DNA of 64,000 bases. Source: a virus. Below the pieces are notes generated by a model that saw nothing but the letters and a program-made list of their open reading frames with translations, searched no databases and was not told where the DNA came from. Made by a program: the position numbers and the translations under genes. Positions 24,712-32,537 of this stretch are shown here, piece by piece. Location: the IMG/VR virus record IMGVR_UViG_3300046750_000365, positions 1 through 64,000 of that record; one strand, given 5' to 3'. Each line of letters starts with the position of its first letter. The stretch's first letter is position 1.

Positions 24712-25167
24712 ATGGCTTATTTAAGCACAAAAACATACGGACATAATATTGGACTAAGTGCAGTATTTCGTCAACCACATGCTGATCATTCACATTGTAG
24801 TTTGATTCATGGCTATTCATTAGCATTTAAATTTACATTTGGATGCAGTGAATTAGATAATAAAAACTGGGCAGTTGACTTTGGAGGATTAAAACCTTTG
24901 AAAGCATGGCTTGAAGATCATTTTGATCATAAATTATGCTTAGACAAAAACGATCCCCATCTTGAGAAGTTCAAAGAACTTGATGCTATGAACTTAGCAG
25001 AAATTAGATTGTTTGACGGAGTTGGTGCAGAAAAGTTTGCAGAACATGCATGGGCATTTGCAGATAAACTTATACGAGAAATGAGTGATGATCGTTGCTG
25101 GTGTGAATCAGCAGAGTGTAGTGAGCATGGTGCAAACAGTGCTATCTACTCACCAAGTTCTCAATAA
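24712..25167 (+). CDS. queD: 6-pyruvoyl-tetrahydropterin synthase / QueD-like enzyme
   Basis: A 151-residue protein with the T-fold signatures: zinc His residues in FRQPHADHSHCSLIHGYS (with the catalytic Cys), VDFGGLKPLKAWLEDHFDHK and a Glu near the C-terminus. QueD makes 6-carboxy-tetrahydropterin from dihydroneopterin triphosphate, an early step to preQ0 and queuosine. Phages use this pathway for tRNA or for 7-deazaguanine DNA modification. No queC, queE or dpdA was found in this window. A possible preQ1-type leader lies just upstream. Confidence 0.8.
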   Translation: MAYLSTKTYGHNIGLSAVFRQPHADHSHCSLIHGYSLAFKFTFGCSELDNKNWAVDFGGLKPLKAWLEDHFDHKLCLDKNDPHLEKFKELDAMNLAEIRLFDGVGAEKFAEHAWAFADKLIREMSDDRCWCESAECSEHGANSAIYSPSSQ

Positions 25168-26147
25168 TGAGTAGAAAGCTAGACAATAAACCACCTTTGG
25201 TAGTACCTAATAAGCCGTTTATGGTAGCATTAGGTACTAGTCACACTTTTGGATGTTGTGACGATTATGAGGACGGCGTAATAAGTGGAAAAACTGCTCA
25301 CGAACAGGTAGCTCAACAACTAGGATTAGAATGTATTAAGATAGGTTTACCTGGGTGTAATAACTCAGAACTATTACAAGCAACAAACGAGTTGGTTACT
25401 AGAGGTGTACTTAAAGATCCAAACTGTAAATTAATGGTATTAGAAGCTAGACTTCTTAATGGACAAAGTGCAGTACCTTATAATTCTGTTGCTAATAGAC
25501 CTTATGTATTTACTGACCCAAAAACAGGTAGTAATAATCAATTTGGTAGAGCTTCATTGGAATCTTATTTACAACTAAATGAACGTTGGGGCAGAGGTCT
25601 AGTTGATCATTGGGGTGATAATGATATATGCAATGCATTATATCAATCTGCTAGTATGCAGGATTGGAGAAGAGGTGTAACAAAGAAGTTTTGGCAACCT
25701 TTAGAGCATCCATTAACTCCTAGTGAGATAGCATATGCTAAAAAAATATTAGACACTTATAAACAAGTACACATACTTGATGGAATGGGGCCAGCGGCTT
25801 GTTTAGATGATCTGATAAAGATAGAAGCTATTAAAAACATAGCTGTCAGTTCTGGTGTAGAATTTTTATGGGAATCACTTGATGCTAGAAGTATTTGGTA
25901 CAAGATTGGAAAAATGATGCTAGGTGATACTAGTACATTATTTGATCACCTTATTAACTTTGATCAATCAATAAGAGAACGACTTAATTGTCTTGATGGA
26001 ACATCCGATGAAGGAGGATGGCTACAAGTTGATGGACCAATATCTATGTCGCATCAATGTAAATGTAATCACCTTAATGAAAAAGGCCATGTGTTATGGG
26101 CGAAACAATTAAAGAAAAGAATAAAACCACTAATAGAAAATATATGA
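25167..26147 (+). CDS. SGNH-hydrolase-like protein
   Basis: A 326-residue protein. MVALGTSHTFGCCDD is the nucleophile block (GxSxTxG), IGLPGCNNSELLQA the Gly/Asn oxyanion block, and KCNHLNEKGHVLWAK carries the catalytic His near the C-terminus. The start shares one base with the queD stop (TAATG). The architecture matches the SGNH-like genes at 16669, 40505 and 41473. Probable acyl esterase or acyltransferase on a glycan or lipid; substrate unknown. Confidence 0.6.
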   Translation: MSRKLDNKPPLVVPNKPFMVALGTSHTFGCCDDYEDGVISGKTAHEQVAQQLGLECIKIGLPGCNNSELLQATNELVTRGVLKDPNCKLMVLEARLLNGQSAVPYNSVANRPYVFTDPKTGSNNQFGRASLESYLQLNERWGRGLVDHWGDNDICNALYQSASMQDWRRGVTKKFWQPLEHPLTPSEIAYAKKILDTYKQVHILDGMGPAACLDDLIKIEAIKNIAVSSGVEFLWESLDARSIWYKIGKMMLGDTSTLFDHLINFDQSIRERLNCLDGTSDEGGWLQVDGPISMSHQCKCNHLNEKGHVLWAKQLKKRIKPLIENI

Positions 26148-26440
26148 TAGATAAAGAAAAGATTATTGAAAATTTAAAAGTAGTATATGACCCAGAGATC
26201 AGTATAAACGTATATGATTTGGGTTTAATTTATGAAATAAATATTAATAAAGCACACGTTGATATTGTTATGACATTAACTAGTGCGTTCTGTCCTGCCG
26301 CAGACGAGATCATAGCGGAAGTCCACGAAGCAGTAACAAAAGTAGATAACGTCGAAACATGCGATGTTAAAATAACATTTGATCCGCCTTTTGGACCAGA
26401 TAAAATGAGCGAAGATACAAGATTAATTTTAGGAGTATAA
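26144..26440 (+). CDS. MIP18/DUF59 (SufT-like) Fe-S assembly protein
   Basis: A 98-residue protein from the ATG at 26144, overlapping the SGNH stop by 4 nt (ATGA); the frame is open further upstream but inside that gene. VVYDPEISINVYDLGLIYEI is the family signature, and TSAFCPAADEI has the conserved Cys. Members (SufT, PaaD, MIP18) help insert Fe-S clusters into target proteins. The ferredoxin gene follows immediately, so this is the first gene of an iron/Fe-S block. Confidence 0.85.
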   Translation: MIDKEKIIENLKVVYDPEISINVYDLGLIYEININKAHVDIVMTLTSAFCPAADEIIAEVHEAVTKVDNVETCDVKITFDPPFGPDKMSEDTRLILGV

Positions 26441-26785
26441 ATGACATATTTAGTAACAGAAAATTGTATTAAATGTAAACATACTGACTGCGTTGAAGTT
26501 TGTCCTGTTGATTGTTTCTATGAAGGTGAAAACTTTCTAGTAATAAATCCAGATGAATGTATTGACTGTGGTGTATGTGAACCCGAATGTCCAGTAGATG
26601 CAATTGTTGCTGATGGTGCTATCGAAGGCACAGAACTAGCCTATTGGATGAAAGTCAATACCGATATGTCTGAAAAATGGCCAAACATAACTACAATGAA
26701 AGATCCACCTGCAGATGCTGCAGAATGGAAAGATAAACCAAACAAACGTGAATTACTATCTGAAAAACCAGGAGAAGGAGATTAA
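26441..26785 (+). CDS. fdxA: 7Fe ferredoxin (FdxA type)
   Basis: A 114-residue protein very like bacterial FdxA: C9-IK-C12-KHTD-C17-VEV-C21-P and C40-ID-C43-GV-C46-EPE-C50-P, which bind one 3Fe-4S and one 4Fe-4S cluster, followed by the usual acidic C-terminal extension ([18 protein letters not shown]). It starts directly after the DUF59 stop. It can donate low-potential electrons, for example to rSAM enzymes or the desaturase, but the partners are inferred. Clearly of cellular origin. Confidence 0.95.
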   Translation: MTYLVTENCIKCKHTDCVEVCPVDCFYEGENFLVINPDECIDCGVCEPECPVDAIVADGAIEGTELAYWMKVNTDMSEKWPNITTMKDPPADAAEWKDKPNKRELLSEKPGEGD

Positions 26786-26786
26786 C

Positions 26787-27350
26787 ATGCTTATTGCACC
26801 GTTTATATTAGTAGGAAGAGAAGCATTAGAGATAATGTTTATAACATTGATGATTACAACATTCATCAAATTAAATTGGAGCATGTATGCATCTGCTATT
26901 GCTGGAATTATTGTAGGATTTGTATTAGGTTGGCAACTAGGAAACTTGCTAGAACCTTATGAATGGTTAATGTATGGGTTTTTATCAGCAATGATGATTT
27001 ACTTATATTTTACTTCACACACAATGGGACAGCAAATTGTTGATAGTATTCAAAAAATGGGATCAGGTACTAGTATCGCCGCATTAGTTACAATCTTTGT
27101 TATTTTTGCTAGAGAAAGTTCTGAGATATTTATGTTTATGTTTATGGCAAGTAACAATACACTATACAGTTGGATGTCTGCATCAGTTGCAATTGCAATA
27201 GTCGTTGGAATGTTTCCATTAATTAAAAATAAAGTATCAGCTCATGTGTTATTTAAAGTTACACGTTTTGCATTTTTAGTATTTGGATTATGGTTTGGCT
27301 ATGAAGCATTAATGTATTGGCATATCATTGAACATGAACACGTTTTATAA
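26787..27350 (+). CDS. Compact FTR1-like iron permease
   Basis: A 187-residue membrane protein from the ATG at 26787 (ribosome site GGAGAAGGAG). It has two copies of the iron-binding R-E-x-x-E motif in transmembrane helices, REALE (11-15) and RESSE (109-113), the hallmark of FTR1/EfeU ferrous and ferric iron permeases. About six hydrophobic segments are visible. Bacterial EfeU is about 270 residues, so this is a shortened version. It lies between ferredoxin and NfuA-like genes, consistent with iron import for Fe-S clusters. Confidence 0.75.
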   Translation: MLIAPFILVGREALEIMFITLMITTFIKLNWSMYASAIAGIIVGFVLGWQLGNLLEPYEWLMYGFLSAMMIYLYFTSHTMGQQIVDSIQKMGSGTSIAALVTIFVIFARESSEIFMFMFMASNNTLYSWMSASVAIAIVVGMFPLIKNKVSAHVLFKVTRFAFLVFGLWFGYEALMYWHIIEHEHVL

Positions 27351-27360
27351 AGGAAATAAT

Positions 27361-27528
27361 ATGTACGATATAATTTATACACCTAGAATACACGACGAAA
27401 TTTCTGTTGCACGATTTCATTCAGAAACAGAAGCACAGAAATATTTAGAAAAGATTAAAGAGATACGCCCGAAGGCATATCCACATCACCGAATTGAAGA
27501 GGTGATAACCAAAGGAGAAACAGTATGA
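27361..27528 (+). CDS. Small soluble protein, unknown function
   Basis: A 55-residue protein from the ATG at 27361, preceded by AAAGGAAATA; the in-frame upstream ATG at 27328 is inside the permease gene. Charged, with one probable beta-alpha unit (ISVARFHSETEAQKYLEKIK) that resembles a small ferredoxin-like-fold fragment. It overlaps the next small gene by 4 nt. No family recognised. Confidence 0.5.
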   Translation: MYDIIYTPRIHDEISVARFHSETEAQKYLEKIKEIRPKAYPHHRIEEVITKGETV

Positions 27529-27677
27529 CATTTTTAGTATGGCACTTGCTAGCTATTGGAGCAGTAATGGCACTATCTTTTTTTGCTGGTTACAAATTTG
27601 CTAGACGTAAAGAAGATAAAATTGAACGTAGTATCCATATGATGGATATTAGAAAAACGAGGTACAAATATGAGTAA
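27525..27677 (+). CDS. 50-residue single-span membrane protein
   Basis: A short gene coupled to both neighbours: its ATG overlaps the previous stop (ATGA), and its end overlaps the NfuA-like start by 8 nt. Residues 3-22 are hydrophobic (LVWHLLAIGAVMALSFFAGY), followed by a basic tail (KFARRKEDK), so the N-terminus is probably outside. AAAGGAGAAA is a good ribosome site. It may be an accessory of the iron permease; function unknown. Confidence 0.55.
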   Translation: MTFLVWHLLAIGAVMALSFFAGYKFARRKEDKIERSIHMMDIRKTRYKYE

Positions 27678-28014
27678 GTCTAAAGAAGAGTTGCTTGAAC
27701 AAATTGATAAAGTTATGGAAGAATATATTAATCCAAATGTAGCACAACATGGTGGGCAAATTAATATAATTAACTTTAATGAAGAAACAGGAATTCTTCA
27801 CACTCAGATGAGTGGAAGTTGTAGTGGTTGTGCTAGTAGTACTGAAACACTTAAACAAGGTGTTGAGTCAACACTAATGCATTTCATTCCTGAAATTAAA
27901 GGTGTTACAAGTGAAGACGATCCTATGTATAACGATCCATACTACACTTCAGACCCTAGTGGGTATTATGATTTTCCAAATGAAGACGATTTTCATCCAC
28001 CGGAACAGGAGTAA
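27670..28014 (+). CDS. NifU C-terminal-domain (NfuA-like) Fe-S carrier
   Basis: A 114-residue protein. Residues 8-70 form the NifU/Nfu domain with VAQHGGQINII and the cluster-binding motif SGSCSGCASS (C51, C54). Nfu proteins hold a 4Fe-4S cluster at a dimer interface and pass it to target enzymes. The C-terminal 40 residues are an acidic, Tyr/Pro-rich tail (DDPMYNDPYYTSDPSGYYDF) not normal for the family. It is part of the 26.1-29.4 kb iron/Fe-S block. Confidence 0.9.
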   Translation: MSKSKEELLEQIDKVMEEYINPNVAQHGGQINIINFNEETGILHTQMSGSCSGCASSTETLKQGVESTLMHFIPEIKGVTSEDDPMYNDPYYTSDPSGYYDFPNEDDFHPPEQE

Positions 28015-28016
28015 TT

Positions 28017-28202
28017 ATGGCAGAGTTAAATACATATAAGAAAAAGATTCGTGATAGAGAACGTAAGGTACGTGATAGACAGCGTAAAATTGAAGACAGC
28101 GAAATTCGTATTGCTGATCTTAATGAAGAAATTGCTGAACTAAACGAAGAGATTTCTGAGTTCAGTGCTATTATGGATAAACTTAAAAAGCATGTAATGT
28201 AA
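28017..28202 (+). CDS. Small coiled-coil protein
   Basis: A 61-residue, almost fully helical protein with heptad-like spacing and many Arg, Glu and Asp residues (RDRERKVRDRQRKIED, IAELNEEISEF). It should form a short coiled coil. It starts 2 nt after the NfuA-like gene, and its stop overlaps the next ATG by one base. No function can be assigned. Confidence 0.6.
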   Translation: MAELNTYKKKIRDRERKVRDRQRKIEDSEIRIADLNEEIAELNEEISEFSAIMDKLKKHVM

Positions 28203-28486
28203 TGGCAGTAAAAGTATTCTTTATAGCAAAAATTAAAAACTTTAATGACGAATATAAAGACTACGTAACTAGAGTTAGAGACTTGGGTGAAAAGCATCCT
28301 GGTTTTATTAGTTTAACAAGTGAAGAAATTGGCGACATTGAAATTACAATTACGACTTGGAAGAGTAGAGAAGATGTCGCAGACTGGGCAAAAGACCCAA
28401 CCCATGTAAGTGCAAAACGTAAATGGCGTGAGTGGTATCATTGGGTAAAAGGAATACATGTGGATACAATAGATGAAACAGATTAA
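28202..28486 (+). CDS. ABM-fold (antibiotic biosynthesis monooxygenase-like) protein
   Basis: A 94-residue protein with the ABM layout: a first beta strand (VKVFFIAKIK), HPGFISLTSEE, the strand ITITTWKSREDVADWAKDPTH and the segment AKRKWREWYHWVKG. The family covers small cofactor-free monooxygenases and haem-degrading IsdG-like enzymes. An iron-related role would suit the neighbourhood, but the haem ligands cannot be confirmed. It overlaps apt by 14 nt. Confidence 0.65.
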   Translation: MAVKVFFIAKIKNFNDEYKDYVTRVRDLGEKHPGFISLTSEEIGDIEITITTWKSREDVADWAKDPTHVSAKRKWREWYHWVKGIHVDTIDETD

Positions 28487-29000
28487 AAATTTTATAAGAA
28501 CAGTACCAGATTATCCTGTCGAAGGTATAAACTTTTACGACTTAAATAGTTTGTTTAGTAGTAACGTATGGGGAGATTGTGTAAGATCTCTAGCAACACA
28601 ATGCGAAGAAGATTTTGATGGGTCGTACATTACTCATATTGTGGGTATTGAGAGTAGAGGATTTGTAATAGGTTCAGCACTTGCTCAAGAAATGTTATTA
28701 CCTTTTACAATGGTTCGTAAAAAAGGTGCTAAATACCCAGGAGTACTATTAGAAGAAACATACGAACTTGAATATGGAAGTGATACACTAACATTACAAG
28801 AAGGTATACTTGGTCATACTAGCAGAGTATTAATTGCAGATGACCTAATAGCAACCGGAGGTAGCATGTTAGCTACTAAGAGATTGGTTGAGCAAACAGG
28901 TGCCCAAGTTATTGGGGCAGTAACACTTGTTAACTTGGAATATCTCAACAAGGGCCTCGATAATTTACCCGTGGTCCAATTGTACGGAGCAAAAGAATGA
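28473..29000 (+). CDS. apt: Adenine phosphoribosyltransferase
   Basis: A 175-residue protein, normal length. Features: FIRTVPDYPVEGINFYDL at the N-terminus, VGIESRGFVIGSALA, VRKKGAKYPG and the PRPP-binding loop VLIADDLIATGGS. It converts adenine plus PRPP to AMP. PRPP can come from the phage synthetase at 32990. It is rare in phages and lies between iron-related genes, overlapping the IscA-like gene by 4 nt, so salvage of adenine released from rSAM by-products is an attractive idea (inference). Confidence 0.92.
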   Translation: MKQIKNFIRTVPDYPVEGINFYDLNSLFSSNVWGDCVRSLATQCEEDFDGSYITHIVGIESRGFVIGSALAQEMLLPFTMVRKKGAKYPGVLLEETYELEYGSDTLTLQEGILGHTSRVLIADDLIATGGSMLATKRLVEQTGAQVIGAVTLVNLEYLNKGLDNLPVVQLYGAKE

Positions 29001-29395
29001 TTAAAATTACAGAAAAAGCTATGAATCACTTAACAGGTATAAGTGAATCAAATGATAATAAGATTCCAGTATTAGGTTTACGTGGAGGTGGGTGTGCAGG
29101 TTTTAGTTACGAATGGAAACTAAAAGAAGAATCAGAACTTGACACGAAAGCAGATCATGTTATAATTATGGATAACGGAAAAAAGATGGCAGTTGACAGC
29201 TCAAGTATTATGTTTTTAGTAGGCACAACACTTGAACTTAAACAAGACCTTATGGGTACTATGTTAGAAATTGTTAATCCATCAGCGGCAAGTAGTTGTG
29301 GTTGTGGAGAAAGCATTAACTTTGACATGGAAAAAGTAGAAGAAAATGCAAACGCATTTAAATTACCAGAAGTAACTGACGCAACAAAAAATTAA
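28997..29395 (+). CDS. A-type Fe-S carrier (IscA/HesB family)
   Basis: A 132-residue protein with all three cluster cysteines: GGGCAGFSY (C33) and SSCGCGESI (C101, C103). A-type carriers deliver 2Fe-2S or 4Fe-4S clusters, in cells often together with Nfu, and both are encoded here. It has a 20-residue C-terminal extension (KVEENANAFKLPEV). Its ATG overlaps the apt stop. Confidence 0.92.
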   Translation: MIKITEKAMNHLTGISESNDNKIPVLGLRGGGCAGFSYEWKLKEESELDTKADHVIIMDNGKKMAVDSSSIMFLVGTTLELKQDLMGTMLEIVNPSAASSCGCGESINFDMEKVEENANAFKLPEVTDATKN

Positions 29396-29404
29396 GGAAG
29401 TAAA

Positions 29405-29827
29405 ATGACCAAGCAGATTGATCTAAACAAGTACAAAGATTTTGTACGAGAAGTAACAAGCAATGAATCACTCTCAAGTATGCAGATGTATAATCGTATT
29501 GTTGAGATTGAAACAACTGAAAGCAAAATGAAAGTAAACATGGCACAACTTATGACAGGTGCTATTGGCATCAGTGCTGAAGGTGGCGAGTTTATGGAAA
29601 TTGTAAAGAAGTGTGTATTCCAAGGTAAGCCTATGGATGAAGACACACAGTATCACGCTATGCGAGAGCTTGGCGATATTATGTGGTATTGGATGAACAG
29701 TTGTAGTGCATTAGGAATTGACCCTAATGAAGTTATTGCAGAAAATGTTAAAAAACTTGAAAAACGTTACCCAGGTGGATCATTTGATGCTCATTATAGT
29801 GAGAATAGAAAAGACGGTGATATATGA
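29405..29827 (+). CDS. MazG-like nucleotide pyrophosphohydrolase
   Basis: A 140-residue helical protein with the MazG/all-alpha NTP-PPase metal motif: EGGEFMEIVKK and then ELGDIMWYWMN (ExxE...ExxD type), followed by NVKKLEKRYPGG. Members hydrolyse (d)NTPs to monophosphates. MazG-like genes are frequent in marine phages. It overlaps rpiB by 4 nt. Confidence 0.88.
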   Translation: MTKQIDLNKYKDFVREVTSNESLSSMQMYNRIVEIETTESKMKVNMAQLMTGAIGISAEGGEFMEIVKKCVFQGKPMDEDTQYHAMRELGDIMWYWMNSCSALGIDPNEVIAENVKKLEKRYPGGSFDAHYSENRKDGDI

Positions 29828-30273
29828 TCGATCTAGTAATTGGATCAGACCATAGAGGATATGAATTAAAAAATGAAATATCTAAATGGTTAACACCAAT
29901 TGACAAGGACCCAAGATTTGATATATCAGTATTTGCTGATAGCGGTCCATATGAAAATAAAAAAGTTGACTATCCAAAAATAGCATCAATTGTAGCCAGA
30001 GATATTTCTAGTAAATTGATGAATACTGGAATAATAATTTGTGGATCAGGTTATGGTGTATCAATCGCAGCCAACCGAGTACCACGTTGTAGAGCTGTTG
30101 TATGTAGAACAGAAAAAGAAGCTGAAATGTCTAGACTACACAACGATGCAAATATACTTTGTTTAGGTGCAGACTTCACTAGTTTGCCTAAAGCTAAAAA
30201 AATTATTACTAAATTTTTTACCACTAAATTTGAAGGTGGTAGACATCAAGAACGTGTGGATATGTTGAGATGA
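29824..30273 (+). CDS. rpiB: Ribose-5-phosphate isomerase B
   Basis: A 149-residue protein of the RpiB/LacAB family: VIGSDHRGYELK at the start, YPKIA, GIIICGSGYGVSIAANR (the catalytic loop, here with Ser at the usual Cys/Thr region) and NDANILCLGA. It interconverts ribulose-5-P and ribose-5-P, giving the substrate of PRPP synthetase (32990). Overlaps both neighbours by 4 nt, so it is in the same operon as mazG. Confidence 0.9.
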   Translation: MIDLVIGSDHRGYELKNEISKWLTPIDKDPRFDISVFADSGPYENKKVDYPKIASIVARDISSKLMNTGIIICGSGYGVSIAANRVPRCRAVVCRTEKEAEMSRLHNDANILCLGADFTSLPKAKKIITKFFTTKFEGGRHQERVDMLR

Positions 30274-30578
30274 TTGACTATCAAGGTAAACCATTAGAAC
30301 AGCTTACGTTAGAAGAAACTATTGAGTTTGAAAAACAAATGCTTAAAAAAGTACTAGCGGCTAGTAAAGCTCAAATGAGTGGTGGAATACTTGATCAGAT
30401 TAATTTGTTTATTGATTTGATTAGAGATCATAAAATGCAGTTATCACAGACAGCATTACTAAAATCAAAAGATGGTAAAATGGAGGAAGATGGAACATCA
30501 TTAGAAATAGGTGATTTAGACTTACCACCTCCGACGGAATCAATAGATGAAATGCTTGACTTTTACAAGAAAAAGTAA
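30270..30578 (+). CDS. Small helical phage protein, unknown
   Basis: A 102-residue protein, helical in the first two thirds (LEETIEFEKQMLKKVLAAS, ILDQINLFIDLIRDHKMQ) with an acidic Pro-containing tail. No motif recognised. Its last codons contain the -35 of the promoter for the next gene (30556-30561). Coupled to rpiB by ATGA. Confidence 0.6.
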   Translation: MIDYQGKPLEQLTLEETIEFEKQMLKKVLAASKAQMSGGILDQINLFIDLIRDHKMQLSQTALLKSKDGKMEEDGTSLEIGDLDLPPPTESIDEMLDFYKKK

Positions 30579-30584
30579 TATAAT
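30556..30584 (+). promoter_or_regulatory. Sigma70-like promoter
   Basis: -35 TTGACT (30556-30561), 17-bp spacer, -10 TATAAT (30579-30584), overlapping the end of the preceding gene. The predicted start point coincides with the first ATG of the next gene. Confidence 0.6.
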
Positions 30585-30590
30585 AGTAGG

Positions 30591-31097
30591 ATGCATATGA
30601 ATAAAAATAAACAATACGTTATGACTGAAGAAGACTTAGTGCATGGGGTATTAACTGGCAAACAATTTGATAATGTAATAATGGACGATATAGAGCCCAT
30701 AAATACATATAACGAATGGTGTCAAACATTCGATTTAGATAGAATAATCAAAGCTAGTTACGAAAGTAACAGTGATACATATGTAGAAGATTGCCTAAAT
30801 AAATGGAATATGCCGTCAGAATATTACGACATAAATATCCATGAATGGTTAATGGAACGTTGTAGTTCAGCACAACAACGTGACAGGGTATATAAAGAGC
30901 TTATTGAATACGATAAGCGAGGTATGATAATAGTGCTGAAATTCTTGCTTTACTTAGCAAACATATGTGAACAACATAACATTGTACTAGGAGTAGGAAG
31001 AGGTAGTAGTGTAGCTAGCTACTGTCTATACTTGCTAGGTATACATCGTATAGATAGCATTAAATATGAACTTGATATCAAGGAGTTTTTAAAATGA
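30591..31097 (+). CDS. DNA polymerase III alpha (DnaE)-like fragment
   Basis: A 168-residue protein. Its last 75 residues follow DnaE/PolC-type polymerases before the catalytic palm: a helix RVYKELIEYDKRGM, then LANICEQHNIVLGVGRGSSV, then ASYCLYLLGIHRIDS and YELDIKEFLK. In DnaE this GxGRGSxxGSLVAYLLGIT segment comes just before the catalytic Asp residues, which are absent here. It is thus a stand-alone remnant or an adapted domain, in a phage that already encodes gp43. The start may be 30591 or 30597. Confidence 0.7.
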   Translation: MHMNKNKQYVMTEEDLVHGVLTGKQFDNVIMDDIEPINTYNEWCQTFDLDRIIKASYESNSDTYVEDCLNKWNMPSEYYDINIHEWLMERCSSAQQRDRVYKELIEYDKRGMIIVLKFLLYLANICEQHNIVLGVGRGSSVASYCLYLLGIHRIDSIKYELDIKEFLK

Positions 31098-31486
31098 AAA
31101 CAGTAAAAACAGCCAAAGGGCGTACATTAGATATGGCGGCACTTGCGGCAAAACACGAAAAAACAAGAGCAGTAAGTAATATGAACTTGAATGCTCGTGG
31201 TGATATTATTGACAATAGAAACCAAGTAACAATTCCTCGAGAAAAAATTGCAAAAGAATTCTACAAAGATAATGTACCAGGTGCAGACAGCAAAAATATT
31301 AGTATCAAAGAAGATGAGAAACAACATGTCAACATTGAAACTAAAGAGCCTGTTGACAAACAGGAAAAACCCAAGAAGCCTAAAGTAACTGAAGTTGGTC
31401 GTAAAGCTCGTACTAGAGAAGACGGCACTCAATATTTTGAAGTTGAGTATAGTGACGGAAGTATGGAAGACATCGAAGCAAAATAG
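31094..31486 (+). CDS. Lysine-rich phage protein, unknown
   Basis: A 130-residue basic, largely disordered protein with a short ordered end (GTQYFEVEYSDGSMEDIE). NLNARGDIIDNRNQVTIPRE is the most distinctive stretch, which I believe recurs in uncharacterised marine phage proteins. It overlaps the DnaE-like gene by 4 nt and is 8 nt before the GroES-like gene. No function assigned. Confidence 0.6.
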   Translation: MKTVKTAKGRTLDMAALAAKHEKTRAVSNMNLNARGDIIDNRNQVTIPREKIAKEFYKDNVPGADSKNISIKEDEKQHVNIETKEPVDKQEKPKKPKVTEVGRKARTREDGTQYFEVEYSDGSMEDIEAK

Positions 31487-31494
31487 GAAATATA

Positions 31495-31872
31495 ATGAGA
31501 ACTATTAGAGCAATGAAAAATAAGATTCTGGCAGAAATGATTGATAAGCCTGGCACTGAAAAAACTACAGCAGGTGGAATTATTATTACTGAAAAAGATG
31601 CAACAGAAGCCGCAGTTAGACCACGTTGGTTTAAAGTGTACAGTGTTGGTGAAGGAATCGATTGGATACAAAAAGACAATTTCGTCCTTGTTGATCACGG
31701 ACGATGGAGCAATGGTATGGATGTAGGCAATGAAGAAAAAATTTACCTACTTGACAATAAAGATTGTTTAGCATTATCAGATACTGATCCAAGAGACGAT
31801 AAAAGTCTTGAAGTATATGCTAAATCAATTCCAAAACGTCCATCCAATGACACGACTAGACACAAACTATAA
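31495..31872 (+). CDS. GroES/gp31-like co-chaperonin
   Basis: A 125-residue protein with the Cpn10 start MRTIRAMKNKILAEMI, a mobile-loop region GTEKTTAGGIIITEKD (the loop that binds GroEL) and the strand WFKVYSVGEG. It is longer than bacterial GroES (about 97), as T4 gp31 (111) also is. It would cap host GroEL to fold phage proteins such as the major capsid protein. ClpP follows 25 nt later. Confidence 0.85.
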   Translation: MRTIRAMKNKILAEMIDKPGTEKTTAGGIIITEKDATEAAVRPRWFKVYSVGEGIDWIQKDNFVLVDHGRWSNGMDVGNEEKIYLLDNKDCLALSDTDPRDDKSLEVYAKSIPKRPSNDTTRHKL

Positions 31873-31897
31873 TTAAATATTAAGGAAATAAATTAAA

Positions 31898-32536
31898 ATG
31901 AATATCGATAAATTACAAAAGGCGATAGGAGAAATGGGTGCCGCATTAGAAGAAAATGCATCACCAAAGGGACCACCAATGGGCCCACCAAAACAACCAG
32001 GACAAATGATGTGGGATGCAGGTGTACATTACTTTGCTGAAGCTTTTACATACGAAACAACAAAACCAATTGTCAACTGGATTATTGAAAAGAATTTATT
32101 ACCAGACAGTGAAAGACCAAAGGAACTTACACTTATTATCAACAGTCCAGGTGGAAGTGTACATGCCGCATTTGGTTTAATTGATACTATGAAAGGTTCT
32201 GCTATTCCAGTTAGAACAGTAGGACTTGGTATGATTGCTTCATGTGGTGTACTTGCATTTATGGCAGGTGAAAAAGGTAAACGTGTACTAACTAGAAACA
32301 CAAGTATCTTATCACATCAATACAGTTGGGGATCAGGTGGTAAAGAACACGAACTATTTGCTCGTATTAAAGAGTTTGAACTTTCAAGTGAACGTATGCT
32401 AGAACATTATAAAAGATGTACTGGTTTAACAGAAAAGAAAATCCGTGAAATATTGTTACCAGCACAAGATGTTTGGTTAACAGCCGAAGAAGCAGTGAAG
32501 CACGGCATTGCAGATCAAATCGTAGACACATATTAA
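31898..32536 (+). CDS. clpP: ClpP-like serine protease
   Basis: A 212-residue protein with the complete triad in family positions: S115 in GMIASCGVLA, H140 in ILSHQYSWG and D191 in PAQDVWLTAEEA, plus the INSPGGSVHA oxyanion loop. ClpP makes a barrel-shaped protease working with Clp ATPases. The N-terminus has a Pro-rich insertion (SPKGPPMGPPKQPGQ) not typical of bacterial forms. Phage copies may help prohead maturation or redirect host proteolysis. Confidence 0.93.
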   Translation: MNIDKLQKAIGEMGAALEENASPKGPPMGPPKQPGQMMWDAGVHYFAEAFTYETTKPIVNWIIEKNLLPDSERPKELTLIINSPGGSVHAAFGLIDTMKGSAIPVRTVGLGMIASCGVLAFMAGEKGKRVLTRNTSILSHQYSWGSGGKEHELFARIKEFELSSERMLEHYKRCTGLTEKKIREILLPAQDVWLTAEEAVKHGIADQIVDTY

Positions 32537-32537
32537 G

